Shown here in pieces: positions 52,711 to 64,000 of a DNA stretch of 64,000 bases. Every line of letters starts with the position of its first letter. Within the stretch, counting starts at the first letter, position 1. The position numbers were made by a program, and so were the translations under genes. Origin of the DNA: Sepioteuthis lessoniana (Eukaryota > Mollusca > Cephalopoda > Myopsida > Loliginidae); NCBI GenBank assembly GCA_963585895.1, contig CAUZXS010005791.1, forward strand, positions 582,673-646,672. The letters are read 5' to 3'. A model generated the notes under the pieces. It worked only from the letters and a program-made list of their open reading frames with translations. It made no database searches and was not told the origin of the DNA.

Positions 52711-52763
<53 letters not shown>
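52711..52763. repeat. (AC)n microsatellite, about 26 repeats
   Basis: The longest uninterrupted AC run in the window. Confidence 0.95.
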
Positions 52764-52764
<1 letters not shown>

Positions 52765-54233
52765 GCCTTATCTACTTACATGTTTATAGATATTTACTTA
52801 AACTAGTTTTGTCTTCTGTTATATCATGTGGCAAAAGGAAGATTATGTTGCACTGATATTTTAACTGGGGAGGGCCAATCTACTATTGAAAAACAACTTC
52901 CTGACTTTTACATTGTCACAAACAGGGTCATCAAATTTTACCAATGAAAAATACACAAATTTAACCAATAAAAAAGTTGTAAATATATATAATTAAGGAG
53001 AATGGGATTGTCAGTGATCAGGAATGAAAGCAAACATTGCTGACAAAATAGAGCCATTGTTTGCAATGTAAATTAAGTGAGGGAAAATAAAATATCAGCA
53101 GTAATTATGATGTTAATAAAACAATGATTAACATATTTATCCAAGCTCTATGTTCAGATATGACACAAGATTAGATTAATGTGGAGTACCCTGCAAGAAG
53201 CATGTCTTTCAAGGAATGGTTGCAAAAATTCCTCATATTTTTTTGGCACTCATTAAAAGACTGATAAGGTTTAACTATTCATTTGTACTATGCCTACCAA
53301 GAAAATGAAGTAAATGTCAGTCAACTTTTTCTTGTTAATTTAATGAGATTGCTTTTGGTTTCATTTAGAGTAAAAACAGTCAGAATTGTTTATATAGGCT
53401 AGTGGTTACCCTGGATTTTGAATATGCTGATTGTATTCTCTGCAGATAAGAACAAAGAAGAAGAGTCCTATAACAATAAACAGTGTCTGGTTCTGGAGCT
53501 CTGGGGAGTATGGAGTCATCTCTTTTTTTGTCATTAGTTCCAGGTTCACTCAGACCCAGAGTGGTAGTAAGTACTTGGGTCCCATCTTTAGATCAAATAG
53601 ATCTGTTTGAAAATTATTGTTATTAGATAGAAATACATGAAACCATATAATTGTTTTTAAATACATGAAACCATATAATTGTTTTCAAATAAATATTAAA
53701 TATACTTTGCTATGTTGTATTTCAATAAACAAACTAACAGTCTTTAATCTGATTTTTAAATCCTTTATTTCAATACTATTCCAATTCTTATTTCTACAAA
53801 GAATTATATTGTCTGTAAACCCTCCTAGGTTTGCATGAAAATAATGTAGCTAACACAAAAAGCAAAAAAAAAAAAAAACAGGTAAAAAATGTAAAAACAC
53901 TTTTTATCTATATTGTTTGTTGTATATTATTGTTTTTAACCCTTTCCATTCGGCCATAGTCAAGTGACACTGAAATATGCAACACAGTTGTAAATGGTCT
54001 CATAGTAAATCAAGTCTTGAATATTCAAAGTCTCACACAAAGTCTCTGTTTAGGAGCAATACCAGATAATCTCTCTGGAATCTCTCTTCTTACACTTCTG
54101 ATTCTGACTCAAACCCTTTCCTGACTCTCTGAGATGTCTGAAACTCCTACTTATATTGAGACCAGCATTTAACCAGTATAGGAGTTGGCCGGGTAGCATA
54201 TTTACTCATTCTTAATCTCAGTTTCTCATTATC
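52764..54233. other. No gene seen; small local duplication
   Basis: AT-rich. ACATGAAACCATATAATTGT occurs twice in tandem at about 53,634-53,690. An A-run lies at 53,866-53,878. Confidence 0.5.
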
Positions 54234-54460
54234 CTAATTTTCTTTAATACAGCTTTTCCAAATTTTGGGGAATTTGTCAAACTCGTTTTTGGTGATAAGA
54301 GTGCTGGATCCAAAAGATTCTAGTTCTTCCTTGGTCGGTTCATCTGCTTTCCTGAAATTCTTATAATCATTTTCTTTCTTTGTTAATCTGGGCAATTTTG
54401 GCTCTGTGATTCCAAAGGTTGGTCCTAAGGTTTCTGATTCCTTTTTGTACTGTCTCTGGT
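54234..54460 (-). CDS. Candidate terminal exon of an unknown host gene
   Basis: Open on the minus strand from a possible splice acceptor (TTGGTTTCAG, ending near 54,461) to a TAG at 54,234-54,236. The peptide of about 75 residues starts with DQRQYKKESETLGPTFG, continues ITEPKLPRLTKKENDYKNF, TKEELESFGSSTLITKNE, and ends FDKFPKIWKSCIKEN. It is charged, soluble and balanced in composition, unlike the AT-driven open stretches around it, and no transposon motif is seen. An in-frame ATG 4 codons upstream is also possible. I do not recognise the family. It could equally be a chance ORF or part of an unrecognised element. Confidence 0.35.
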
Positions 54461-54473
54461 CACCTGAAACCAA

Positions 54474-55029
54474 TAATATAAACCCTCCTGTTCACTCTCT
54501 GATAATTCTCATAAACAGCCAAATGGGCTCTGCTGGAAGGTGACTTTGTCATTTGAGTGTCCAATGTTTTTTATCTAGTGTCTTAGATTTTTACAAGATT
54601 ACAACCTTACCCCTTTCTTCTTGGTCTACTTCATCTCAATCAATTAACCTCCTTTGCAAGTTACAGTATCATATAAGTAATCTTTTGGGTTTCCAAATGT
54701 TCTGTTTTCTATCCAAATGATATTTAAGTATTTAGGATTCTCTTTAGAATACAACTCTGGTTTTTTCATTTAGTCTGCTAACTTTCATTGAGATATATAT
54801 ATATGTATGTTACATTTCGCTCTGGCCAAACAAATAACAACATGTAATATATATAACAATATATATTTATTTTCTTGACAGACGCTTGTGTGAAGTAGGA
54901 GCAATCAGGAGAGGTATTAGAATTGTTCATCAATGAGGCCTGGACTCTTCGATGTAAGTAGACGATGGCCGAGAAAATGCACACGGGGCAACGACGGGAC
55001 AAGCTTGCGTGAACAGCAGAATTTTTCAC
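54474..55029. other. No gene seen
   Basis: AT-rich, with a short TATATATATG tract (about 54,795). The last 150 bp are richer in GC (GGACTCTTCGATGTAAGTAG, CACGGGGCAACGACGGGAC) and may belong to an unrecognised repeat. Confidence 0.4.
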
Positions 55030-55350
55030 TGTCTTCCTGTAGTAGTAATGCCACGAACAATCTTACCTTGAAGAAATGGAAGGTGTGCTCTTTCTGCTAC
55101 TGGCATGTGGAAACCAGAAGAAGAAAAGGACGCAAGACGTGTGACTTATTTTATGGAGGAGAATGTGATAAGCCCACGTGAAGTGGTGAGATTTAATGAG
55201 CATATAAGAAACTAAGTTTGAGGTGGAAAAAGCAGAGCAGTATTTTGCTGATGTCTGATTGGTGAACATCCATCAGTTTATTTTGCGTGTTAATTAATTT
55301 GACTACCCCCCAACAGGTTGATTCCACTTTGATTAGACTTCTAAAACTAT
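55030..55350 (+). repeat. Second copy of the 303-bp repeat (PiggyBac-like C-term peptide)
   Basis: Matches 33,867-34,169 in reverse orientation. Both copies begin at the same point (AGTAATGCCACGAACAATC) and end around AGACTTCTAAAAC. The plus strand encodes KKWKVCSFCYWHVETRRRKG and RKTCDLFYGGECDKP in one frame, with the next Cys-containing segment one base out of frame. Four spaced cysteines and basic residues recall the PiggyBac C-terminal zinc domain, at low certainty. Confidence 0.6.
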
Positions 55351-55388
55351 GAACACTTCAGTTCAATTCATCGGCCTTATATTACCAT

Positions 55389-56326
55389 TGTTATGAACTG
55401 ACTTTCACTGGGACTGCGATAGCTGGCACATAATGAGAATAATAAAAAAATATATATAAAATAGTGAGAATGTCCAAGGTTCGATAAAAAAAAAAAAGAG
55501 GCAAACTATGGGAAGGGAATTTCTCCAATTGAAGACTCTCAGTAAATCAAAGCAGAATAAGCGACAAGCACTCACAAAACCAACATAACACAATTTGAAG
55601 ATTTAACAACAAAATTTATTACAAAATTAACAATGTAATTAGGGGAAAATAAGAATAAAAAAAAAGGTTTAAGAACAAAAGGGGATGGAAAAATAATGAT
55701 ACTATTTATATATACAATCACAACTCAAATAGATTTGCAAAGTAGACACATAAAGGCAAAAGAAATATGAAACTCACTGAGGGTTTAGGGCTTGTTAACA
55801 ATCTTATTTTCTTTCGTTCTTTTTTTTTTCTTTAAGAGGCTTGAATTTAAGTGCCACGAGGAGGTGTTCGATTTCTGTTATCTATTTCTTGGTCACATTT
55901 CTGGTGGACTGGAACGAAGCTTCTGAATGGATGTTGATGCCTCAAAGTCAGGACTGCTACTACTATTGTCCTTTGCAAGTGTGCCGAAAAAGGGTCTCTC
56001 CACTCGCTCTTAGAGCCGGACACATAGCTGGTAAGGTCACCCAAAGTTTACTCCAAGAGTTCAAGGCTAGCTGAGATGGGTAAATTGTGGAAAGGGATTG
56101 ACTTGCAATTCCATTTCTTGCTGTCTTCTTTTTTTTTCTTTTCTCTTCCTCTTTTAGCCTCGTGAATTACCGAGCAAGTCATGCGTGAGGAGAAAGGGTA
56201 AGCTTGGCGCCTCTCCTTCTCAACTTTATTTTTCGTCTCGGAATAATAAGGACAAATAAAACACATTTGTAATATATATGAAAAATATATTTCTCCTTAT
56301 TAATCTATTTTCTACCCCATGTAACA
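55389..56326 (-). repeat. Possible solo LTR, minus orientation
   Basis: On the minus strand TGTTACATGGGG (56,326) to TTCATAACA (55,389), TG to CA, 938 bp. Flanks CCAT (55,385-55,388) and CCGT (56,327-56,330) would be a 4-bp duplication with one mismatch. A TATATATAAATAG box (about 55,710) and an AATAAA (about 55,615) lie in the correct order for a promoter and polyadenylation signal. No second copy is in the window. Confidence 0.45.
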
Positions 56327-56525
56327 CCGTCAAACTCCCACGCGGAGATATGGGCATGCCTACATGCCCCTGTGATCTCTTCCCATAACTGGCCATCGGA
56401 GTATGCACTTCCGCCATCTTTGGAATGGCATATTTGATCGTCATCGAGTGGAAATAACCGTCATACAGTTCACAGGTCACTCTCTTCCAGTGCATCACTT
56501 TGTGACGGCGCCATGGGATTTTTAC
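56327..56525. other. GC-rich segment, unidentified
   Basis: About 200 bp of balanced composition. On the minus strand an open reading includes VMHWKRVTCELYDGYFHSMT and YGKRSQGHVGMPISPRGS. No family recognised. It could be part of the element whose LTR is called at 55,389. Confidence 0.3.
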
Positions 56526-56635
56526 CTTGTCCCATATTGTCAGCCAAGCTGTATTTTACACTTATATATATATATATTCTAAACAATCTTTCATTATTTA
56601 GATTTCCTATCTTGCCATTTCCTACTAAAATCCTA

Positions 56636-57010
56636 TCATCCAGACCTGCTGATAGTTTGGAGTCCTTTGACTCTCTTTTGCCATCCATTCTTATTGGCTA
56701 TCACTCTTGGCAGGTCCTCTAGATAGAATCCAGCATCTTCACAGAGCTGATGAATTTGCTGGTTGACTAACACAAGTGAGTCTAATTCTACAGAATAACA
56801 TGGCTTATGATGGGCACCACTGGAGAAGCAGGGATGAATTCTTGTTTTGTTTATCTTATTTAGAGGGTTTATTAATTGAGAGGTAAGTGGCTGTACAGCT
56901 GCTGCTTTGTTAGATACTGCTTCCATTAAAAACACCATGTAGCATCCTTGTGTAGTTTCCATCTAGCTTTTTCTCCAAATGCTTCATTAAAGTTCAGGAG
57001 GTAATCAAAT
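56636..57010 (-). pseudogene. RTE-like LINE, C-terminal fragment
   Basis: Minus strand: KHLEKKLDGNYTR-like start near 56,990, then a diverged middle, and INQQIHQLCEDAGFYLEDLP with NKNGWQKRVKGLQ at the end. This is the same tail as at 18,447-18,600, much decayed. Confidence 0.68.
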
Positions 57011-57527
57011 AAAAATACCCATTTTTATCATTCCTTGACTTTAGTTATTTGTAATTTTTTTCTCAACTTGACAAAAAATTACGAAGAAATAGTAATAGAT
57101 CCTTGTGTATTTATATGGGCATATGTACGTATAATAGAGGAACAACACTGACAATCTGACATGTCTTTTAATCTGGAGAAAATTATGAGTAGACACTTGG
57201 ATTTCTTGATACTCTAGAATTTGAACTTTTTACTCCTTCTTGATATTTATTTCCTTAACAGTACTAATGCTGCAAATATATGTGGAGTGCATTATTAATG
57301 GATCAGAGGTGTATCATAAAATTATTATTTCTTGACCAGTGTTGGTTAATTTGACACAGTTTAGAAACCAATGGTGCCCAAAAATTCCTGGTGTACCTGT
57401 ATATATTTACCCAACCTCTCCACAACTGGCAGGATGTGACACAGGATCAATTTTTTCAAGTGTAGTACTGATAATTTGAATTAAGAGTTTCCTAAATTTA
57501 AAAAGGCCAATCTATCTTGCTATCTAC
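57011..57527. other. No gene seen
   Basis: AT-rich, unassigned. Confidence 0.5.
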
Positions 57528-57624
57528 CAATAGTTTGCAGAAGCATTTGCACAAAATGAAATGCAAACAATAGTTTGCAAATGCAAACAATAGTTTGCAG
57601 AAGCATTTGCACAAAATGAAATGG
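57528..57624. repeat. 60-bp tandem duplication
   Basis: AAGCATTTGCACAAAATGAA at 57,541 recurs at 57,601. CAATAGTTTGCA occurs three times. Adjacent on the right, a minus-strand tRNA-like string (AAGTTCAAATCCTCGACC, about 57,622-57,645) suggests a SINE head. Confidence 0.85.
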
Positions 57625-57699
57625 TCGAGGATTTGAACTTGGATCCATGACTTCATTTTATATGATGGTAACCATTATGAGTACCTACTAGTTTAACTG

Positions 57700-59759
57700 C
57701 AGGATCAAACATTTGAATTAAATTAATATTATAATAACTGAGGTTGCCAACATAATTTGTTTGTAAAACACACATTTTAAAAAGGAAATATCTTGAAATT
57801 ATAACAATTTTGATCTTAATAAACATTCTGGAAGTAGAATTAAATTGTCCAAATAATATTTAAAGAGAGAAACAGAGTTCAGTGTTCTTATAATATTATA
57901 TGAAGTTTTAAAAAGAATGTATTTTCTTAAAGATTTCTATGATACAACTTGCAAACAAAAGGGTGAGTGTACATATTTTATATGGGAAAGAGTTTTACTA
58001 CCCTTATAAAAAAAATTACAACTTAAATTTTTTTTTATAAACAACCACATATTTAGGAAATCTTTTTTTGTAACTGATTGAAGCTTCATGTTCATACTGT
58101 GTTCTTTTACATAACTTGTTAAAATAAGAAAAGAGAAAAACACAAGTGGAAGAGAAAGACAAATAAAGGAAATCATTGTTTTTTTAGGAATTACTACATT
58201 GTGTCTGTCGGGTTTGGGATCCTCACAGAAAGAAAGAAATTGTTCAATTGTAGTCTTTTTAAAGACAGGTATAAAAATATACTGTCAGTCATAAAATAAG
58301 TTCTTCATTCTTTTCTAAAATTCTGGCTGAGGTTAAGGTTCATTTTGCATTTCTTGTGAAATCCACTTCTCTCTCTGCCCTGCCTCAGTGATATCTTGAT
58401 AAATTCTTTATCACTGTTATATCAAAGTTATTAATTGTTTACTTTCTTTATAATGTTTCAGTTACATTTCAAACAAGTCTTTTTGTGTTTAAAAGACTAA
58501 TTACTTCATTTCTCTTACTTCTAATTGAATGAATGCTGAGATGTGCTAGTTTACTTTTAAATTAGACTTAATGCAAACATGGTTGGTATGCAGTTTTTAA
58601 AGTGTTGGTGATATTTCACAGACACTGTACACATGCACCCAACTTTCCAATAATGAATTTACATGTCAAGGCAGTAACAGCAAGAAGCTTTTATTTCTAT
58701 TGTCAACATTTGTAGGAATAAGAATATATCTATTTCTTTTTATTTAAAAATTATATATTATCAATTGTACTTTAGTTCAACTTTTATAGAAGAAGACCAC
58801 TACAGAGTAGAGTTTTAAACTTAAGATTTGAAAAAAAATTCTATCTTTTGTTAATCAGTTGCACCCTTTTTGTTTGTTTCAAAAGTTGTTGATGATTAAC
58901 CCTTAAGGATTTCCTTCAGATTTTTATTCTTGGATGCTTGATAGGAATTTAAATAAAAAATATCTAAAACACTGAAACAAAATTTTCTTATATTTTATTT
59001 TTCAGATAAAGCCTCATCAATTATTATTATTAACTTTGACTAACTTTTCTTTCAACTTTAATTCTAGTTGCTTTTTTGGTTGCAACTTTCTCAAATTGTT
59101 ATTTCTGTAACTGTAAGGCACATCATGGATGGGCAACAATAGTATAGGATAGACCAGTCATGGGTAAACTGCAGCCCACAGGCTTCATATTGTTTGTAGG
59201 GCTTTCTGAATGGCCTGCTTTTTTTATAGAAAATATCTTTTAACCAAAGCAAAAAATTTTTTTCACTATTTCTAAGGCAGATGCTTATGCATATGGTCTT
59301 TTGTAGTGAAAATGGTTGAGGTACCTTCAACAAAGAATTAACTTGATGTTTTTTAGTAGAGCAACCCTTCTGATAATGTGCCATGTTTCATGCTGTTGTT
59401 TCTTGAAAAAGGTTGCTCCTGCCTGAGATAAACTCATAGTTTTGTTCTGAGCAAAAATCAACTACAATTGTTTGCTACTTCTGTTATTTCAAAGATTATT
59501 ATGGGAACTGTTTTGCTTTATGTATGATACATTAATTGCTCTTATGAAAATTATCAGTTTAACTTAGGCTTCTAATTTAATCTTAAAAGGTGTTTACTGA
59601 GTTTAGAATGGCACAAAAACATATAAATGGGTTTCCTAATCAGGCTCAAACTCCCTAGCAATAACCTGAAAGATAAATTTGCTCATCTTCACTTTGTGGT
59701 ATTTAACTTACTCTTAAACAAAACAACAATTATAGAACATTATGTGAGGGTCAAACTCT
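57700..59759. other. No gene seen
   Basis: AT-rich. Around 59,155-59,215 GGTAAACTGCAGCCCACAGG resembles the ends of some hAT elements, but no second terminus was found. Open stretches at 57,937-58,176 and 59,091-59,384 (minus) have no recognisable domain. Confidence 0.45.
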
Positions 59760-59965
59760 TTACTTGTGAGACATTTTTCATATAATGATTATCATCATAA
59801 GAAATAGAATTGGTGACCTGAGTTCAAATCCTGGACAAGGCTGTTATTTCACTTTATGCTAATGTTCATCTGTTCTCCTCCTCCACCCCCAACTATGGGT
59901 AAATAATAAAGCAGAACAGGTTAGGTCATCAGTTCAGAAGAAGGAAAATTCTGAAATCAAAACAG
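59760..59965 (+). repeat. tRNA-derived SINE, family 2
   Basis: Head with GACCTGAGTTCAAATCCTGG (B-box region), body with CTCCTCCTCCACCCCCAACT, tail CTATGGGTAAATAATAAAGC ... AGAAGAAGGAAAATTC. The most complete copy of this family in the window. Confidence 0.72.
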
Positions 59966-60788
59966 CAGTCACTAGACTTAAAAATTGATTTTGTCATTAT
60001 CCTTCTTGTGGTAGAAGGGTTGGATACAATACATGTTTGTAAAACTACCCTGTTAACTCTCATATTGGGCTAGGTACTAATTAACTCTGAGTGAGACTCA
60101 ATTTCATAACTTTGATATTTATTATTCTGGTATCTCATTTGATAAACCATCTGGTATAGATAGCCAAGCTTCTTGAAAGTGAAAGTGACATTAGTTAGTT
60201 TCAATAAAAGCTTATCCTTTACTATCTCCAATATATACTATTCCTCATTGTCATAGAAATAACCGGATAGAATTAACATTTAAAAAGTAACTAAAGATTA
60301 AAGAAAATACTCATCAAATTCAATGATGATAAGAATTAATATGTAAATAAGCATAGAACTTGTCAATATAAATGATTCAAGTATTCTTATTAGTGACTTA
60401 AAACAAATTATAGATATTGTATTTTTTTATTTAATTTTTTTTGTATTAGCATTTATTGTTTTTTAAATTAGCAATCAATTACATTTTAGTGATAGAAGTA
60501 TTAAACTGGGGACATTTAAAACTTCATTATTTGAATACTTATAAGAAATTAAGATGAAACAAATTTTCTTTCTTTGCCTAATTTTTGTAGAAAGCTAAAC
60601 TTCCTTAAAAGTTTTCTTTTTTCTTTCCATGTATAATTTCAGCTTGAATAACTTTTCAGATTTTTTGTGTATTTTCAAAAATTAAAATCAGTTGATTATA
60701 ATTTACATATTTTCTTTTTCATTTGTCTCGTAAATTGGCTATTAAAATTTGCAAAGTAAAAGTCAAAATCAGTAAATATTTATGTGAA
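59966..60788. other. No gene seen
   Basis: AT-rich, unassigned. Confidence 0.5.
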
Positions 60789-60990
60789 ACAAACAATTCT
60801 TAAATTGTACCCATATAGTTTACAAACAATCAATAAACTGTGCCCTCATAGTCAATAAACAAATCATGAATTGTGCCTTTTTAATCAACAATCAAAAAAT
60901 TGTGCCCTCATATTTAACAAATAAGTAATAAATTTTGCCCTTTTAGTAAACAAACAATTCATAAGTTGTGCTCTCATAATTTACAAAGAC
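60789..60990. repeat. Degenerate minisatellite, about 32-bp period, six copies
   Basis: Repeating pattern ACAAACAATT(C)ATAAATTGTGCCCTCATAGTTT starts at about 60,789, 60,822, 60,855, 60,887, 60,917 and 60,948. Each unit carries a short inverted repeat (CAATT...AATTG). Confidence 0.85.
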
Positions 60991-61969
60991 TTCATAAACA
61001 TGCTTTATGTGAAATGTATAATATCCTTGTAACATTTTAAAGTTACTCAGTAAAGGTAAATAGAATGGTGTGAGTTATTTCTAATCTAATTTATGTGTAA
61101 AATTCTTCTGTTCAACCCCACTTTTCTATCTCATTGAGAGTCTGGTCATGCTCTAAAAACATATAAAGTTTCTTTAAGTGTATCATTTTTTTTCTTTCAA
61201 GATGGGTATTATTTTAGACCTATGATTAAAAAAAAAAACGCAGAATTATTTTTATTTAAGTCTTTTACCTTTCCTGGAATGCAATTTTTATTTTCATTTC
61301 AATTTTTTTATTATCATATAGTTTTATCTGCTAAAAATCCACTACCACTACAATTATTATTATTATTATGACCAATTTCTGTTTTCCTAAAATTCTAATC
61401 ATGTTTGTGTTTATATATGTATATATATATAAAACCATAAACCTGCTAAAATGGCATCTCATTGCAAGGTTTTTATTACAGCAATATACTTAAAATGCTC
61501 TAACAGCATGAGGAAAATTTTGTGATGTCTATGATCATGATGAATGTCATTTTCAATCCTCTAAGTTCTTAATATAATAGAGATAAGTATGAAATGCTGA
61601 TAAGAATCCTTCATCTCCCTCTTAAATAGAAGGATCAATATTGCCATAGACTGCTGTTACAAAAAGAACCAAATATGTAGGGTTATGTAGTATATAATAA
61701 ATAGGGACATTAGTTTAAGTCTTACTAAGAGCTTATCCTCTATCACTGTCTCTAATTCATTCTAGTCTTCACTGTCATATGATGCTTTGTGTGAGTTGCT
61801 GTAAAGATAAAAGCTAGCAAAAATTAAAAGAAAATATTAGATAGAATTAATGATGATATTAATAATTGACAATCTTTTCCCTATAAGAAATTAAAAGTTC
61901 TATTAAAACTACTCCTGTTAAAAAATAATTATAGATTTGGATTTGAGCTTTTGAAAACCAATGGTATAC
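60991..61969. other. No gene seen
   Basis: AT-rich, with short (ATT)n at about 61,355-61,370 and (AT)n at about 61,415-61,430. Confidence 0.5.
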
Positions 61970-62050
61970 ATAGCCTAGTTGGTATAACAGCTGAACTGAT
62001 TAATCAGGTTTCTGCAAGAATAAAGAAGACTTTGGTTTGTGTCTGTCATA
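61970..62050 (+). repeat. Probable SINE head (tRNA-like)
   Basis: ATAGCCTAGTTGGTATAACAG resembles a tRNA A-box region, followed about 55 bp on by a diverged B-box (TTTGGTTTGTGTCTG). Confidence 0.4.
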
Positions 62051-63375
62051 GAATAACAACCTGAGTGAATTATCATAAATCAAATGCAATTGAAAATTGT
62101 TTAAAGATAAAGACAAAATTGTATTTAAAAATGAGAAAATTTTAAATGATAAAGTAATAATAATAAGTAAACTTCAATGAAGACTTTTTTAAATTCAGGT
62201 ACTGCTTTGTACTTCAGCTAATATTGCTTTTTTTTTACCTCTTTATTCATTAGAAATATTTTAAGACGTTGTCCATTTTGTACACCTTTGTAAAGGATTG
62301 TTCAGCAGTCTCCTAATCTGTTTCATGTTGCAAGTTTCTAAATCTCACTGTCCATGTAGCAAGTTTAGCAGTCTCCAAATCTCACTATTTTGTATTGCTG
62401 AAAAATGTAATTGCATTGTATTGAGTCTGAACTAACCTGCTCAGTCGATGTCAGCATTTTTATTGGGTGATGTAATTTTCATATGCAACAAGCTAACAAT
62501 TGCACACTTGACTTCAAAAGTTACAACCCAGTTATGCCACTCAAACACAAATTCTCATTTTCCCTAACATGGCACCACCAAAAAACTCAAGCAATATGAG
62601 TTGCTTTTTTTTGCCGACAAGGAAGCCTATTACTTGTTTTCTTTACTACAACTTTAAGTATAGAGTGAAAAAAAAAAATTATTCAGTACAGTCCTTAAAA
62701 TAAACTAGTGTTTAGTCTATTTAGTACAAGATAGTTTTTTTGTTTGTTTTTTGTTTTAACAAGCTCTCAGATTGCCTGTCTGGAGTAAGCTTTGACATTT
62801 CAGACCAACAATAAATAAAAATGACCCTACTTCTCCAAAGAGAAAAATGAGGATACTGGTTTGAATAATTTGTGGGATAATCTTTTTTCTTCTATTCAAG
62901 AGAATGTTATTCGGGAACAGATTTTTTCCTCTGTTTTATGACTTATAATAAGATTCTGATTTTTCACTTTGTTTGTTATAGGAGTGTCATATATTTTTAA
63001 ACCCAATTTTTTTCTGTAATGTAAAAAAATCTCTTTCAGGTATTGTGAAGTTTTTAAAAAAATCAAAAACAAAAGACCAACATTTTAGGCATACCACAGT
63101 AATTAATCTAAAAGATGACGTTTCAAGAATAAAGGCATTTTTACTTTGCCTTTATTTGTTTAAAAATCTAAATTGCTTACAAATCAGATCAGACTTTTCT
63201 TTTGAAGTTTTTGTGTATAGTACCTTATTATGAATTGATTTTATTAAAATCATGAGCCATCTTCATCTAAACAAAAATTTTCATATCCCATAATAATTAG
63301 TGTAAAACACTCCTCTAACTTTGACAAAATTCTGGTTAAAACATTCTCAAGTATAATACACATTGACTTTTTTTA
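62051..63375. other. No gene seen
   Basis: AT-rich. GTTGCAAGTTTCTAAATCTC and its close variant (62,328 and 62,356) are a short local duplication. The open stretch at 63,045-63,233 has no recognisable domain. Confidence 0.5.
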
Positions 63376-63830
63376 GAATTTGCAGCAGTTAAATTTAATC
63401 TTCCCTAAAGTCACTGATAAGCCTATAAAAAAAATTAATAATAGCCAACTACACATCAAATTAGGACAATTTACAGAGAAAGAATCTAATATGGTAGTGA
63501 CAAAAATTAAGAGCAGAAAGACTGCAGGCCTCAACAAAATACCTCCTAGAGTATGGAAGTCTTGGAAATTGATGACTGATGTTTTTGATTTTGCAATGCT
63601 GTTTATAAATAAAACAATAGAGAAATGAACAAAAGGCTGTCCCCTCCCCTCCTCTTAAAAAGGCAACTTCAAATCCTTAAGAATTACAGAGGCATAACTC
63701 TTACAGCTGTAGTTGCTAAGGTTTATGATGCCTTTCTTCTCAACCATATCAAACGTGAAATTAAGAAAATTCTTAGGAAAAATCAGAATAGTCGTTGGAA
63801 AAATTGATCCACAACTTTTTATCAGTTTTT
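63376..63830 (+). pseudogene. RTE-like LINE, pre-RT and RT start fragment
   Basis: Plus strand: FPKVTDKPIKKINNSQLHIK, then KIKSRKTAGLNKIPPRVWKS (63,380-63,628). After a shift, LKNYRGITLTAVVAKVYDAF and EIKKILRKNQN follow to 63,807. This corresponds to 29,420-29,850 in the copy at 29,330 and is less decayed. Homology ends near 63,830, so it is truncated at its 3' side. Confidence 0.8.
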
Positions 63831-64000
63831 ACTGACTAAAAATAAGAATTTATATTGTTTACATTATGTCTTAAACACAAAATTTTCACAGTATTTAAAA
63901 CAAATGCACCGACACGTTCACTCAAAAATTGCAATGAAGATAAGCTCATATTTGGAGAAACAAAATGATAAATAAACACACATCTACGGAATATTTCTCT
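63831..64000. other. No gene seen to window end
   Basis: AT-rich, unassigned. Confidence 0.5.

Noticed and set aside
59155-59400. hAT element suggested by AAACTGCAGCCCACAGG
   Set aside because: Only one end-like string is visible; there is no second terminus, no duplication and no transposase motif.

Overview
The window looks like intergenic or intronic DNA from a large, AT-rich, repeat-laden metazoan genome. A cephalopod, probably an octopus, fits best. The reasons are tRNA-derived SINEs in many copies, long (AT)n and (AC)n microsatellites, and a mix of Penelope-like elements (PLEs), R2/NeSL-like LINEs, an RTE-like LINE, a Tx1-like LINE, Ty1/copia and Ty3/gypsy. No complete host gene is visible. 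The only possible host coding piece is an 80-codon candidate terminal exon at 54,234-54,460 on the minus strand.

Layout. 1-8,000: a broken copia gag-protease (minus), two PLE remnants, then a structurally complete but internally decayed copia element (4,253-7,679) with both LTRs, a 5-bp target duplication and a primer-binding site complementary to the initiator tRNA-Met anticodon arm. 8,000-13,600: SINEs, one of them split by an unclassified GC-rich 1.66-kb element that carries an array of hairpins, then the 3' end of a Tx1-like LINE. 14,000-19,350: microsatellite-rich DNA with PLE terminal repeats carrying hammerhead ribozyme motifs, an inverted-repeat element and a 1.07-kb solo-LTR-like repeat. 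19,352-25,363: a Ty3/gypsy element with 5' LTR, PBS, gag, pol, polypurine tract and a truncated 3' LTR; all genes are broken. 25,700-29,100: a minus-strand PLE, another ribozyme and a second inverted-repeat element interrupted by the same solo-LTR-like family. 29,300-32,350: two RTE-like LINE fragments in opposite orientation. 33,130-34,436: an eight-copy 130-bp tandem array with a 303-bp insertion. 34,800-38,500: SINEs, an R2/NeSL-like LINE and a PLE split by a SINE. 41,270-45,190: a longer copy of the same LINE and a third copy of the solo-LTR-like family. 45,900-51,100: MITE, palindromic microsatellites, foldback element, Tc1/mariner fossil and another PLE lineage. 51,100-64,000: mostly unannotatable AT-rich DNA with a few repeat fragments.

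The elements act on each other more than as a pathway. Nested insertions give a relative order: a SINE inside a PLE, a SINE inside a gypsy LTR, an unknown element inside a SINE, a solo LTR inside an inverted-repeat element, and a repeat inside a satellite array. The most notable functional signal is a set of four hammerhead ribozyme motifs (15,216-15,266 minus; 16,048-16,098 plus; 19,065-19,115 minus; 27,683-27,732 plus). One has every core position and all three stems, and another shows a compensatory base-pair change. All coordinates of degenerate repeats are approximate unless a terminus or target duplication is stated.
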